Assembly: GCA_016946835.1 (NCBI GenBank)
Contig: JACVTC010000079.1
Span: 332,001-396,000, forward strand
Direction of reading: 5' to 3'
Origin: Neocallimastix lanati (nom. inval.)
Lineage: Eukaryota; Neocallimastigomycota; Neocallimastigomycetes; Neocallimastigales; Neocallimastigaceae
Length of the DNA: 64,000 bases
Shown here: positions 13,975 to 25,440 of the stretch, in pieces
Layout of the letters: every line of letters starts with the position of its first letter
Numbering within the stretch: the stretch's first letter is position 1
The notes under the pieces: model-generated
The model's database searches: none
The model's input: only the letters and a program-made list of their open reading frames with translations
Told to the model about the DNA's origin: nothing
Program-made: the position numbers and the translations under genes

Positions 13975-16900
13975 TTAGTACAAATTCGTTCCATTATGTT
14001 TTAAATATTTAGCTTTATTATTAAAGGTAATTTCTATTACAGAAGGGTTTTGCATCCATGGTTCACCATCTACTTGAACTGCCATTTTACGTTTAATAGT
14101 CATTTTTAATGATTCCTTAACAACCCCTAATATATCTGGTGTTACAACACCAGCTAATGATGCACCAGCATGTAAAGCAGAGTAAACACCAACAACTTCT
14201 AGCTGATGATCATTACATGAGTAATCTGGATAATTTGGATTAGTAAGAGTATTTTTAATTAACGGTATAATACCTGAACTAGTATCACCTTCTTTTTGGA
14301 AGAATTTAGATCCACCACCATAACTGTTAATATTTAAAACAATAATACCTGACAAATTCTTAACATCTACTACATTACCATCGATAACTAATTCCACTAA
14401 ATCATCAAAACTACTGAATTGATTAGTACTTTTTGAACTTTTAGCACTTTGCATAGATTTTACTGATTTTTGATCGTCTTCGACAATATTAATATCATCA
14501 TTTTTAATTACCTTTTCAGAAACATTCTTTCCATTATTAATTGCGGTTGAATTATCTTGAATTTTTTTGCTATTTATTGATTTAGGTGAATTTTTTGATT
14601 TCGTACTTGTATTAATGGATTTTACTTCATCATTGTTTTTATCTTTATTGCCATTGGTATCTGAAGATACTGAGGAAGCACCACAGGCATCATCATCAGC
14701 AACAAATACTGCTTCATTAGTATTTGTTGATTTTTTGGATATATTTTGATTGTCTTCAATTTCAGTACTAATTTTTTTATGTTTAAATATATTAACAAAG
14801 ACACGACCAGTAGCTTTATAAATACCTTTGGCATATTCTATACCACCAAGTGAGAAGTACCATACCTTATTTATAATTCTACTTTTAAAAAGTGATGGGT
14901 ATTCCTTTCTAGTTGTGTGGAAAGCATATGCAATATTTGCATCTGAACCAATACTAAAGTAATTATTCATAATTGTAACTTTATTATTATTTTTATTGAA
15001 TTTAAATTTACTTAATTGATTCATAGTTACTTTCCATCTATCCATTTGAATAATTTCCGAATTAAATGCCAATTCTTTAAATAAAGAAATAGCACTCTCT
15101 CCTTCATAGCCTCCACCCCATCCTAACACTCTTGATAAATCATTGCCAGTACCTAATGGTACAACACCAATTGGAGGTACTTCTTCTTTCGTTATTGTCT
15201 TTTCCTTTAAGAATTTATCAAAAATTGAATTAATCCAACTTACTGTACCATCACCACCACATGCAATTACTCTGCAATATGGGAAACATTTAATAAATGA
15301 TAATAAAATTTCTTCTGGTTTATCGTATGTAATATCACAAATTTGTATTGGATTTAAAAGGGTATACATTTCTCTAGTAATGCTTGAAGCACCTTCACCT
15401 GATTTTGGATTGATAACACAAATTAATGGTCTTTTTGTGGCAATATCAGTACCTTCTAATGCCGACACATTATATTTTGGAAGAACTTCATCACGAAACC
15501 TTTTTTTTCTGTTAACTAATGAAACATAATGAGGTGGCATTACAATTTCTGGAATAATACTTAAGAAACATGGTGTATTGTATTTTTGAATACATTTTTT
15601 ATGAACACAAATTTGACACCTTTACGAATTATAAATTATATATATATATATTTAATAATAAATCGTTATTAAATAATAATAATAATAATAATTTAATAAA
15701 ATTAATACAAATCACTTAGTTTTAATAAATTAAAATTAATACTATTTACTATATATATATTTACTTTTTTATATAATAAATTAATATTTAATTTATTATT
15801 TTGATTTTATAACTTACCATACACAATGATAATCATAATCAAGTGGTCCATTAGAAACACGTTTGTTACAAACTTGACAGAAATATGGAGTTGGAGTTTT
15901 ATATTTAACCCATTGATGATGATAAGTACCATCTTTTGGATCTCTTAAAATACCTGAAATTGGATTAATTGGAAGATCAGGATTCTCATGGTATGAACCT
16001 TGATTATCAATTATTAAATTTTCTTCCCTTAAATTATAATAGCTCGAACCTCTCATCATCACTATGTTACTTCTATTATCTGATTTATCAATATTCATAT
16101 TTTTATTTATGACCTCATTTGGATATGCAATAGATTCTTCAAGTCGTGGTGATGAATGTTTTTGATTGTTTCCTTTTACTATTTTTTTCTCAGGTAGAAC
16201 TGAATTATTAGGACTTTCAGCAGAGTTTAAAGTATTATTGTTTTTAATTTTATTTACCTGTTTACTAGTTATAGGTTCTTTTCCTTTATTAGTACAAATT
16301 TCATTTGCATTCATTTCTAAAGGTTCTTCTTTTATTTCTATTATCTTATCATCTGATTCTTCTAATATTATAAATTCATCTTTTTTATTTCCATCATTTT
16401 TTCTATTAGTTCTTGAAATCCATGAACTTCCTAAATTTTTAAAATTGCATTAATAATATATTAATGTTTATTTTCATAAAAATAAATTATATATCTAATT
16501 AATATATCACTAATTTAAATTAATTTTTTAAAAACAAACCTCCTTTTAATATTCCTTTTTTATACCATCTTTTATTATTATCATTATTACTATATTCATC
16601 AGGTAATCTTTGATTAATAAATGCACCACATTTGCAATCAAAAAGGTCTGATTCTTTAATATGATCAATATGACTAGTTCTTTGACATATACTACAAATA
16701 ACACCTTGAACAATTAATAAATTACAATGACTACAAAATGCGGTGTCATCAGTAAATGTATGATGTACCCATCGATGTTCAATTTTCTTTGGTATTTTAT
16801 CTCTTTTAAGTTGTTTCATCCATTTTGGTAAGGACTTCTTTGATAATTTTAAATTAAGATAGTAAATTAAATATAAAATTGCTGAAATTCCAACAGGAAA

Positions 16901-16975
16901 TAAAACAAATGTTTTAATAATATGTTTAAGTGAATAATCATCAATACTTAGGTAAACAATTTTCCACTTAATCAT
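13975..16975 (-). CDS. Diacylglycerol kinase, two C1 domains and N-terminal membrane segment
   Basis: ATP-dependent lipid kinase converting diacylglycerol to phosphatidic acid at membranes. Inferred exons: 16975-16540, 16430-15818 and 15619-13975, with consistent phases and GT...AG borders, giving about 897 residues. Domains in order: hydrophobic segment at about 24-42; first C1 zinc finger at about 67-114 (H, CSHC, CSIC pattern); an Asn/Ser-rich linker; second C1 at about 316-367 (FCQVCNKR then CQICVHKKC, split by intron 2); catalytic domain with NPKSGEG and the nucleotide-binding GGDGT near residue 471, then PLGTGNDLSR; accessory domain with SIGSDANIAYAFH and ending near VDGEPWMQNPSVIEI. 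A charged low-complexity insertion of about 100 residues splits the accessory domain. The layout resembles animal DGK-epsilon. It is unrelated to the CTP-dependent Dgk1 of yeast. Confidence 0.92.
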
Positions 16976-17752
16976 TTTGATTTTTTATTTACAAATTATT
17001 TATTTGCTATATTACCTTTATACTATTATTTTTGTTTATTTTATTTTACTTTTTTGTTCCTTTTTATTTATTTAATTTATTTTATTATATTTTACTTACT
17101 TTATTCTATTTTATTTTTATTTAATCATTTAAATTATTTCATATTTAGTCTAATTATATAATTTATTCGATTTTTTTATTTTATTTTATTTTGAATAATA
17201 TTATAAAAAAAAAAAAATTATATATATTATAATATTTTCTTTTTTAATATTTTCTTTTTAATTTATTAAACTTTAAGATTTTTAATAAAATATTAATATT
17301 TAAAGTTTAATGCACAATTTTTTATATTAATATAAAGCAAATTAAATTAATTTTTAATATACAAAACTTTTATTTGATTCCTGCCTTTTTTTATTTATTA
17401 TGGTAATTACAATATTAATATATATACTTTTTTAATAGAGTAATAGAATTTGTTCATTTCTTTGAAAATTTTAATTAAAGAAATTTGAGTATTCTTATTT
17501 GATAAAAAAATAATATATTTATCAGTATATAAATAATATTAAATTTTAATTACAATTAAATTAATAAAATTTATTTATGAAATAATCAGTATATTTTTAT
17601 TATATATATTTATAAATGATCAGTATTATATTTTTTATATTAATATATAAGTCATATGATCAGTAAAAAAAAAAAGATAGAAAAGAGAGAAAAGAGAGAA
17701 AAGAGAAAAAAAATTAAGGAATTCTTTTATTAAAGGACTTTAATTTTAATCT
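16976..17752. other. Intergenic, presumed DGK promoter side
   Basis: AT-rich spacer between the kinase start and the stop of the next minus-strand gene. It contains T/A homopolymers and a short purine tract of AGAAAAGAG repeats at about 17678-17715. No reading frame of interest. Confidence 0.6.
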
Positions 17753-17776
17753 AAATCACTTTCATTAAAGTGATTT
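17753..17776 (-). other. Hairpin overlapping the stop codon of the next gene
   Basis: AAATCACTTT, loop CATT, AAAGTGATTT: a perfect 10-bp stem with a four-base loop. Its right arm overlaps the stop codon of the minus-strand gene (complement of 17775-17777). It could influence 3' end formation. That role is inference. Confidence 0.5.
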
Positions 17777-18874
17777 ATATTAGTATTTCATCGTCTTCCT
17801 CTGTGAAACTTAGTTCCTTTTTTTCCTTACATAAAATATAATCGGAATTATTCCATATATTATCATTAAGAATTCTATTAGATTTAGGGAATGTAAATAA
17901 AAATGGATCATCGATATTAGAATTATTTAAAAGGGTTTTTTCATTATTATCATTTTCACCTGCTTTATTATCATTACATTTTATTGTAATATTTTCCATT
18001 TGCTCAGATAATGGAATTTTTAATTTGGATACATGTTTTTTATTATTATTATTATTAGTTTTTACATTATTATTTGTAAATTTTTCTTTTTTTGGCTTTT
18101 TATTACTATTATCATAAACTTTATTTTCAATAATATTAATTTCTTTGATTTCTTCTGTTAGGTTATTGTTATAGATTACTTTTTGAACAGGTTTTATTGG
18201 TGATAAATTATTTTCATTTATGCTTTCTGGAAAAATTTCAAATGATATATCATCATCTTTATTTAAAGTTTTAGAATTATAGTGAAATCTGCCTTTTTTG
18301 ACGTATTTTTTAATTAAATTATTATCAATTTCTATTTTAGATTTTGTTTTTAAATTATTTTCATATAAATAAGCATTATTTTGATTTTCACTTTCTTGAT
18401 TGATGATGGGCTCAGACTTGTTTTCTCTTATTTTTTGTTTATTGTTTTTTTTTGAATGATCGATTTTTATTTTTTTTGGTTTCATTTTTTTGATAATATT
18501 AATTTGATTAATAATATTATTATTATTTTTTCTTTCAGAAAGTCCAGCATTGTTCTTATTATTATATTTTTTTTTCTTTATTTTATCACTACTATTTTTG
18601 TTCACAGGGATTTTATTTGATTTATTTTTTTCTAGGATTTCTTTTAATTCAGCTTGTGTTAGGTTAGTTCGAGGAAATCTTCCTGTAAATAAATAAATAA
18701 AAAAGTAAATAAATAATAATAACAATAATAAGTAATAAATAAATAATAATAAATATATAATAAATAGTAAATATATTAATAATATTAATATAAATAATAA
18801 GATAAAAATTATTATTTTTAACTGTTAATGTTTTCTTTATTTTCATAAGTTTTTAAATTTTTGTAATTATTCAT
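17775..18874 (-). CDS. Unrecognised Lys/Asn-rich low-complexity protein, two exons
   Basis: I do not recognise this protein. The main exon is 18682-17775, opening after a TTTACAG acceptor and reading RFPRTNLTQAELKEILEKN. A short first exon 18874-18823 begins with ATG (MNNYKNLKTYENKENIN), is in phase and has a GT donor. The product is about 320 residues, highly basic and Asn-rich with no membrane segment. Its acidic C terminus (ELSFTEEDDEILI) and several KKKK-type stretches suggest a nuclear or nucleic-acid-associated protein, but this is only compositional. It shares an upstream region with the divergent methyltransferase gene at 20342. Confidence 0.6.
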
Positions 18875-20341
18875 TTTTAATAATTATATTTTTCTGTTAA
18901 TATTTATTTATTTTTTTTTTTTTTTTTTTTTTGTGAAATGAGTAAATAAATGTTCAAATATCTTATTTTAAAAATTTTGTTCTAATATATTCTTTATATA
19001 AAAATTTTTTTATTCCTTTTTATGGACCTTGAGGATTTTAAAATTTTTTAAAATATTAAATAAATTGTGTGATAAATTAAAAAATTTTGAAATTTAACAA
19101 AAATTGTTTATAAAATTTATGTTAAATTTCAAAATTTTTTAAATATGAATAATATAATATAAATTTTTGTATTATAATTTCAATAATAATAAACAATAAA
19201 ACTGAATTATTACTTTTTGTACTTTAGCAATAATAAATTAATAAATAATATATATATAATTTTTATAATAAAAAAAATATATAAAATATTTTAAATATAA
19301 AATTTATTTTGCTTTAAATAACTTTATAACCAATTTCTTCAATTCAATAAATATGGTTTATTATTAATAAAGCCATTAACTGAAAATTTTATATATAAAA
19401 TAATAATAATAATAATTTAGACACACATAATAAGTACCCTTCTCCTATTATGACCATAAAAGATATAACTGTTAAGTGTGATATACTGGCATACTAGTAC
19501 AGCATCGCCCCTCCACACGTCGTTACACATTTCTGCTTGGAGCTGTATTCCCTAACATTCCTACATATATCTCCATTGACTACGAGCAATCGGAATAGGA
19601 ATCATTCTCACCTCCAGTGGGTGTAATCATTGGCGTGTGGACATATTATCATCAGTGCCTATGATTAAGTCGTAGCGTAGTATCACCGGGGCTAGGTCCA
19701 ATATACTGCCAAGGGAAAGCCATACCACTGTGGATTTATGATATATTAATATATTTAATTTTATATTAATATATATATTATATAATAATAAAAATATTCA
19801 CATTTATTTTTTATATTGTACTATTAAATTTTAATATGATTATTAAGAAAAAAGTTAACTTTTTAGATTTTAAATTTATATAATTATTTGAATTTTTGAA
19901 AAATTATTTTAAATTCTTTTATTAATAATTAAACTTCATTAAAATTAAAATTCTATATGTCAAAAAATATATATATTCATATATAATTAATAAGACATAT
20001 TATTTAAATAAAAAGTGTTACATATTAAATATTTTAAAAATAAAATATACTTTGATTTTAAATTTTTTATTTTTATAATATTTAATAATATATAAGTATA
20101 TTTAATAGAATATTAACCAATCATATTTAAATTAAAAAATAATCTTTTTTTTTTTTTTATAACAATTTGAAAGAAATATACATTAATATTAATACTTTTT
20201 TTTGTCAGAATAATTAAACAATATTTAAAGTAATTAAAATAACATAAATTTTTATAAAATGTTTCATAAATTTTATATTAAATTAACAATTTTATTACTT
20301 TATTTTATAGATTATATATGATAATAAAGATTTAATATAAA
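18875..20341. other. Divergent intergenic region containing one GC-rich island
   Basis: Lies between the starts of a minus-strand and a plus-strand gene, so both promoters are here. It contains T-runs (about 18910-18932) and a T-tract near 20142-20158. A roughly 320-bp island of ordinary base composition at 19425-19742 is described separately. No protein-coding frame seen. Confidence 0.65.
19425..19742 (-). mobile_element. GC-rich island E, candidate SINE (minus orientation)
   Basis: About 320 bp of balanced composition in very AT-rich surroundings, with sharp edges. On the minus strand it would end in an (ATT)n-like tail (plus strand AATAATAATAAT just before 19421), as many SINEs do. Near its minus-strand 5' end, TCCACAGTGG and GGACCTAGCC weakly resemble pol III A and B boxes, but their spacing (35 bases) is short. 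Minus 19508-19486 contains a diverged version (about 14 of 23) of the core motif shared by other islands. No reading frame and no match to the snRNA or 5S sequences I know. Confidence 0.4.
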
Positions 20342-21895
20342 ATGGGAAAATCTTCAAAAGATAAAAGAGGTATCATAATAAATAAGTATAATTTAAATAT
20401 AATTATATTATTATTATTATTTTTTTCCTTTTAATTAATTTCTTATTATTTAAATATATTATACATTATTCAACTTTTTTTTTAATTTTCAACGAATTAT
20501 AATAAATTAAGATCGTTATTATAGATTAGCAAAAGAACAAGGTTGGAGAGCAAGAAGTGCTTTCAAACTTCTTCAAATTGGTATTTTGAATAAAATGTTT
20601 TTAAAATTTAAATGAATTATAATGAAAAACAGGATAATAAATGTAATATATATATATATAAATAAAACTGATATTAATAAAAATAGACGAAGAATTTAAT
20701 TTATTTGAAAATGTTAAACATTGTGTTGATTTATGTGCTGCTCCTGGTAGTTGGAGTCAAGTATTAAGTAGAAAATTAATTAAAGAAGGACAAGAAGATC
20801 CACCAAAAATTGTTGCAGTTGATTTACAAGCAATGGTATTTATTGAAATTTTGAATAAATTTTAAAATAAAAAATTATTAGTAATTAATTCTTTTATATT
20901 AATAAATAATAATTAAAATTAAAATATAATAATGTCAGGCTCCATTAAAGGGAATTATTCAAATTCAAGGTGATATTACAAAACAATCTACAGCTGAACA
21001 AATCATTTCACATTTTAATGGTCAATATGCTGATTTAGTTATTTGTGATGGTGCACCAGATGGTAATTAATAAAAATAAATATAATAAATATATTTAATA
21101 TTTTTATTATTACAGTAATAACTTTAAATTATTTTTTATAAATTTATTATTTATTTTAAAAAATTCATAAATATAAATTTAAATTTTTTAAATTATTTAA
21201 TTTTATTTAATTTTATTTATTAATATTATTTATTATGAAAAAATAGTTACTGGTCTTCATGACATGGATGAATATATTCAAGCTCAACTTTTACTTGCAG
21301 TAATTATTAATATTTAATAATTTATTATTATAAAATATCTAAACAGTAAATAATATTCAAATTTCTATACTTTATTATATTATCTATTACATAAAATAGG
21401 CTTTAAATATTACTACACATGTTTTAAGACCAGGAGGTTCCTTTGTTGCTAAAATATTTAGAGGAAAAGATATAACTTTATTATATGCTCAATTAAAGGT
21501 ATTTTTCAAGCATGTAACTTGTTGTAAACCAAGAAGTTCAAGAAATTCTAGTATTGGTAAACTATGTTTAAATAAATAAATAAATAAATAAAAATAAAAT
21601 TATATAATATATAATATTAAAAATTTTCAAATTCATAATTTTAAATTTTATTAATTAATATAATTTTAAGAATCATTTATTGTTTGTCAAGATTATCAAC
21701 CACCGAAGGATTATATTCCAAATATGTCAAATCCATTATTAGATTTTTCATATAATTCTACCTACAATAATTTAGAAGGATCAAATAGAATTATAGTACC
21801 ATTTTTAGCAGCTGGTTAGCATTCGATAATTAAATTTTTAAAAATAAAAAAAAAATTTATTATAAAATTTATTAATTTATTATTATTATTATTAC

Positions 21896-21947
<52 letters not shown>

Positions 21948-22228
21948 TAAAATTTGTTAATAATAGGTGACTTAAGTTCATTTGATAGTGATCAAACTTA
22001 TCCATTAGATGTATATGTTAATTTAATATCATTGATAATAATAAATAAATAAATAAAATTATAAATTATTATTATACATTGGTAATAATAAATCTTTTTT
22101 AATATTAATATCTTTAATAGAAAAATAATAACTATCAACCACTAGAACCAGTTCAATCACCAATTAGTCCACCATATAAAACTGCAATTAAAAAGAAGAG
22201 AACTAATGAATTAAATAAAAATAATTAA
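20342..22228 (+). CDS. TRM7: tRNA 2'-O-ribose methyltransferase, FtsJ/Trm7 family, 9 exons
   Basis: SAM-dependent RrmJ/FtsJ-type enzyme; Trm7/FTSJ1 members methylate ribose 32 and 34 in the tRNA anticodon loop with a WD-repeat or Trm732 partner. Exons: 20342-20369, 20512-20580, 20687-20835, 20939-21062, 21247-21299, 21400-21556, 21671-21814, 21967-22010, 22121-22228. All have GT...AG borders and consistent phases, giving 291 residues. Motifs: [20 protein letters not shown] at the N terminus (K in RSAFKLLQ), SAM site [27 protein letters not shown] and ESFIVC. Together these supply the K-D-K-E catalytic tetrad of this fold. The length fits Trm7 (about 310) rather than the longer Spb1 nucleolar paralogue. 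The C-terminal tail is short, Pro-rich, then Lys-rich. Confidence 0.95.
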
Positions 22229-22287
22229 ATATTATTCTAATCTAAAAACAATATATATTTTTAATTTATAATTTATATAAATTTCTT

Positions 22288-22321
<34 letters not shown>

Positions 22322-22504
22322 TAAATTTTTATAGAATATAAATAAGTAAATAAATAAATAAATAAAAATAATGATCTAATCTAAAAAGAAATATCTTTAT
22401 TTTTAATGTATTATAATAAGAAAAATAATAAAAAATTTTGAAATATGAATACCAAACAATTTTTTTTTTTAGCATTAGTATATTTTTAATTTTTTTTTTT
22501 TTCT

Positions 22505-22715
22505 CTTTTATTTATTTCCGGTATGTATAGACCTTGGTTTCAGCCCCCTCAGAGTCAATGGGAATATTGAGGTTGTCACAACACTTCCATATTGGCATAA
22601 TATCCCTGGATGACCTTACTGAGTGTTTAGCATTGGTGTTCTGGCATGCATATTATTACTGTGAATTTTTTCTAGTACGCTTTTTCTCGGAGTGCTTCTC
22701 TGGTTCCTAACTTCA
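22505..22715 (-). mobile_element. GC-rich island F, unclassified
   Basis: About 210 bp of balanced composition beginning near CGGTATGTATAGACC and ending near CTAACTTCACAGTA. A T-rich tract lies immediately to its left, which would be an A-rich tail if the unit is read on the minus strand, as for the SINE at 48600-56256. No long open frame. I did not find the core motif of the other islands in it. It could be a retroposed RNA or an old pseudogene fragment. Confidence 0.3.
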
Positions 22716-23129
22716 CAGTATATTTTTAAAGAACTCAAAAAAATTTTTATATAATTCAAAATTTATTAATAAATAAATATATATTTTAATTAATTCTATA
22801 TAATATTTATTAATATATATTTAAAGTATATCCAATGTAAAAAAATATATATATAATATATAAATGGAAATGGTAGAGTTTTTGACGATCGTCCTAAATT
22901 TTGTCCTTGTTGTGAAAAAGGTGAACCATCTTTTTGTCCAATGGATATTTGAATGTTCTACCTTTTCTTTATGTCGATGTAAATTTATAGATTTCATCGA
23001 TGACCTTTTCATTTTATTTGCAAATAAAATAAGGAATCTTTCCTTTCTTCCTTCATATTCTAATATTTTAGAATATGAAAATTTCATATACAGGTATATT
23101 TATTTAATCCTTCTTGGTGGAATTTCAGT

Positions 23130-23520
23130 TTTTGATGACCTACAACTCGATACTGGGGAACAGAGACATTTAAGTGAACAACTCCTATAAAGTTCACAGG
23201 GGCCTACTGTTCCGTATATTGTATGGCTTGCGGAATATCTTGCTAATACAATACCAACCATCAGTAGCTCTCTTGAGTTACTTTTTGAGAGGTTTAGCAA
23301 ATACACTTTCATTACCAAAAGTGCCGACGTAGCACTGATATGGCAAAGGAATAGTACAGTAAGAAATCCTATTAATTCTCATCAAAACACATTTACTAAC
23401 AGCACAGTTCCGAACACAGAACCTATAGTAAGTAATTCAATTTTCGATGATCTTTCTTGTGGTTCAGGGGAGAGTTTAATGGATACCACACTATCTATTT
23501 TAAAGATGTTACTTCTTTGT
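23130..23520 (+). mobile_element. GC-rich island B, carries the shared core motif
   Basis: Balanced-composition segment with no sustained reading frame. Positions 23319-23343 contain GTGCCGACGTAGCACTGATA, nearly the same as the core in the island inside family I MULEs (44215-44239) and related to 48741-48765. That makes it a likely member of a dispersed short repeat family. Upstream sequence (about 23200-23260) has no clear pol III boxes. Its borders are estimated from composition only. Confidence 0.4.
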
Positions 23521-23694
23521 TTTATTTTTTAGATTTTAATGATGATCATGTTACTACTTGTAGTTTACATAATACCAAAATTTTTTAAACTTTTGAACTT
23601 ATTTTTATTCTTTATTGCATCAAATTTTCTATAATTAATTAAAATATGTTAATTTTTAATTTTTGAAGATAAAAAAAAAAATATTATTTGTGAT

Positions 23695-23727
<33 letters not shown>

Positions 23728-23762
23728 ATTTATTAAAATAATGTATATTTATTTTAGTGTAA

Positions 23763-24383
23763 ATATATCTTCATTATATTGTGTGAATAGTTTTGGTTGA
23801 AATGGGGATTGAAATAATTAAATTAGGATTTTTGAATATCATAAAATTATCACCATTTTCTGTTTTATAATATTCTGATTCCTCTAGAATTTCTTCAAAA
23901 GTTGTTATATCAGGAGGTAATTGCTTATTTTGACTTCTTAGTATTTGGGTTCTAATGGAGTTAAATTCAGGACATATTAATCCCATGTCCTAAGAAACTT
24001 CATTAAATATACGCTTTGATCTAATATCCAAAGAAAAAGGACTTTTTCTTATTGTTTCTTTAATTTTTTATTTTACTATTGATTTAGATGCTTCGTATTC
24101 TTTTTCAAGATGATTATGTAAACTTTCATATTCTAAAAACTCCATCTTATCATTTAAAATAATAAGATTTACATTTATTTGAAGTTCTATATTCAGTGCA
24201 TCTATATACCTTTGAATTATCTTTCTTTTCATTTGAAAGATTAAATTTATATTTTCTGTTAATAATTTACTTTTTTCTTCGATTTGTTGTACTTTTTTCA
24301 ATTCTAATATTTTTCTCCATTTCCAATAAAAATTTTTAATAATAAATAAATTTATTATATAGATTTTAATAGTAGTGTTCATT
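23763..24383 (-). pseudogene. Fragment of a third FLYWCH/MULE transposase, decayed
   Basis: The minus strand encodes a degenerate FLYWCH finger ending in EFLEYESLHNHLEKEYEASK. After a stop it continues into sequence like DMGLICPEFNSIRTQIL and SEYYKTENGDNFMIFKN, which parallel the MULE family I and II transposases but differ enough to be a separate lineage. The catalytic DDE part is missing. Stops occur near 24067 and 23988. Lies next to the left end of family II copy A with no visible terminal repeat of its own. Confidence 0.75.
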
Positions 24384-25440
24384 ATTCAATTTTTTTAATT
24401 AGAAAAATAAAATATTTATATATTTATTTATTATATTTATTATTTGTTATTATTTATTATTTATTGTATAATTAATTAATGTAATAAAATTACATAAATT
24501 TGTGATTTACATATATGCTAAAATACAATAAATAAAAGGGGAGTGTGCAGGGGAGTGTGCATTTCGAAAATTTTTATTACATAAATTTGTATTTTGTTGT
24601 ATGGCTTAAATATTTTTAATTTTAAGCCACTTAATTTTATTAAAAATTTAATGAATAATAATTAATTAATTAAATAAATAAAATTACAATTCTCAAAAAT
24701 TTTCAAACACGTAATCTTACGTGGGGTGTAGATCTAATTGTAACATAATTTTGTGGCTTTTTTCTACAATTTTTAAAAAGCCATATATTCACAATATGGC
24801 GTGAATAATAAATGTGGTGATATTTTATGACGAAAATCTATAAGCCACCTAGAATTTGGCGAAATTCAACTGGACGAAATTCAACTTTTGGCGAAATACA
24901 ACACTTCAATAAATAATAATTAGGTTAGGTATTTCTATTTAACATTGAAAAATAAAATAAAAAATAAATAAACATTTTATTTTTTAATGCTTAAAAAATA
25001 AAATAAAAATAAGAAATAAGAAAACTTTTTTTTTAAACATTGAAAAATAAAATAAAAATAAATAAACATTTTATTTTTAATGCTTAAAAAATAAAAAAAA
25101 AAAAAAAAAATAAGAAATAAGAAAACTTCTTTTTTAAACATTAAAAAATAAAATAAAAATAAATAAAAAAAATAAAATAAAATAAAAAATAAAAAATGAA
25201 AAATAAAAATAAAAATAAAAAATAAAAATAAAAATAAAAAATAAAAAATAAAAATAAAAATAAATAAAATAGTAAATAAAGAAATAATAAATAATTAATA
25301 ATTAAATCATTATTTAAATAATTATATAATTAATTAAAAAAAAGTTTATTATTTTAAATATTAAAAAAAAAAAAAAAAAAGTTTCAAAGCATTTAAAAGT
25401 ATATTTATTAAAATATTTTATTGAAAAATTTTAATTATTA

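Larger units (their letters stand above)
22229..23762. other. Intergenic stretch with two GC-rich islands, no supported gene
   Basis: After the methyltransferase stop come poly(T) of about 30 (around 22290-22319) and AAAT repeats. Island F (22505-22715) and island B (about 23130-23520) follow, then a 28-T run (23696-23723). Positions 22864-22951 read as a short Cys-rich peptide (RVFDDRPKFCPCCEKGEPSF) ending in a stop. It has no convincing splice partners and could be a gene relic. Confidence 0.5.

Noticed and set aside
14567-15529. Plus-strand frames of 60 and 128 codons
   Set aside because: Antisense shadows of the diacylglycerol kinase exon 3.
19425-19742. Possible U4/U6 snRNA, 5S rRNA or SRP RNA
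   Set aside because: Compared by eye with the conserved cores of these RNAs. No diagnostic block (for example the U6 ACAGAGA box or the 5S internal control region) is present.
22821-23190. Overlapping frames of about 90-108 codons on both strands
   Set aside because: Neither has coding-like composition or recognisable domains. The plus frame runs across an AT-rich gap into a GC-rich repeat island.
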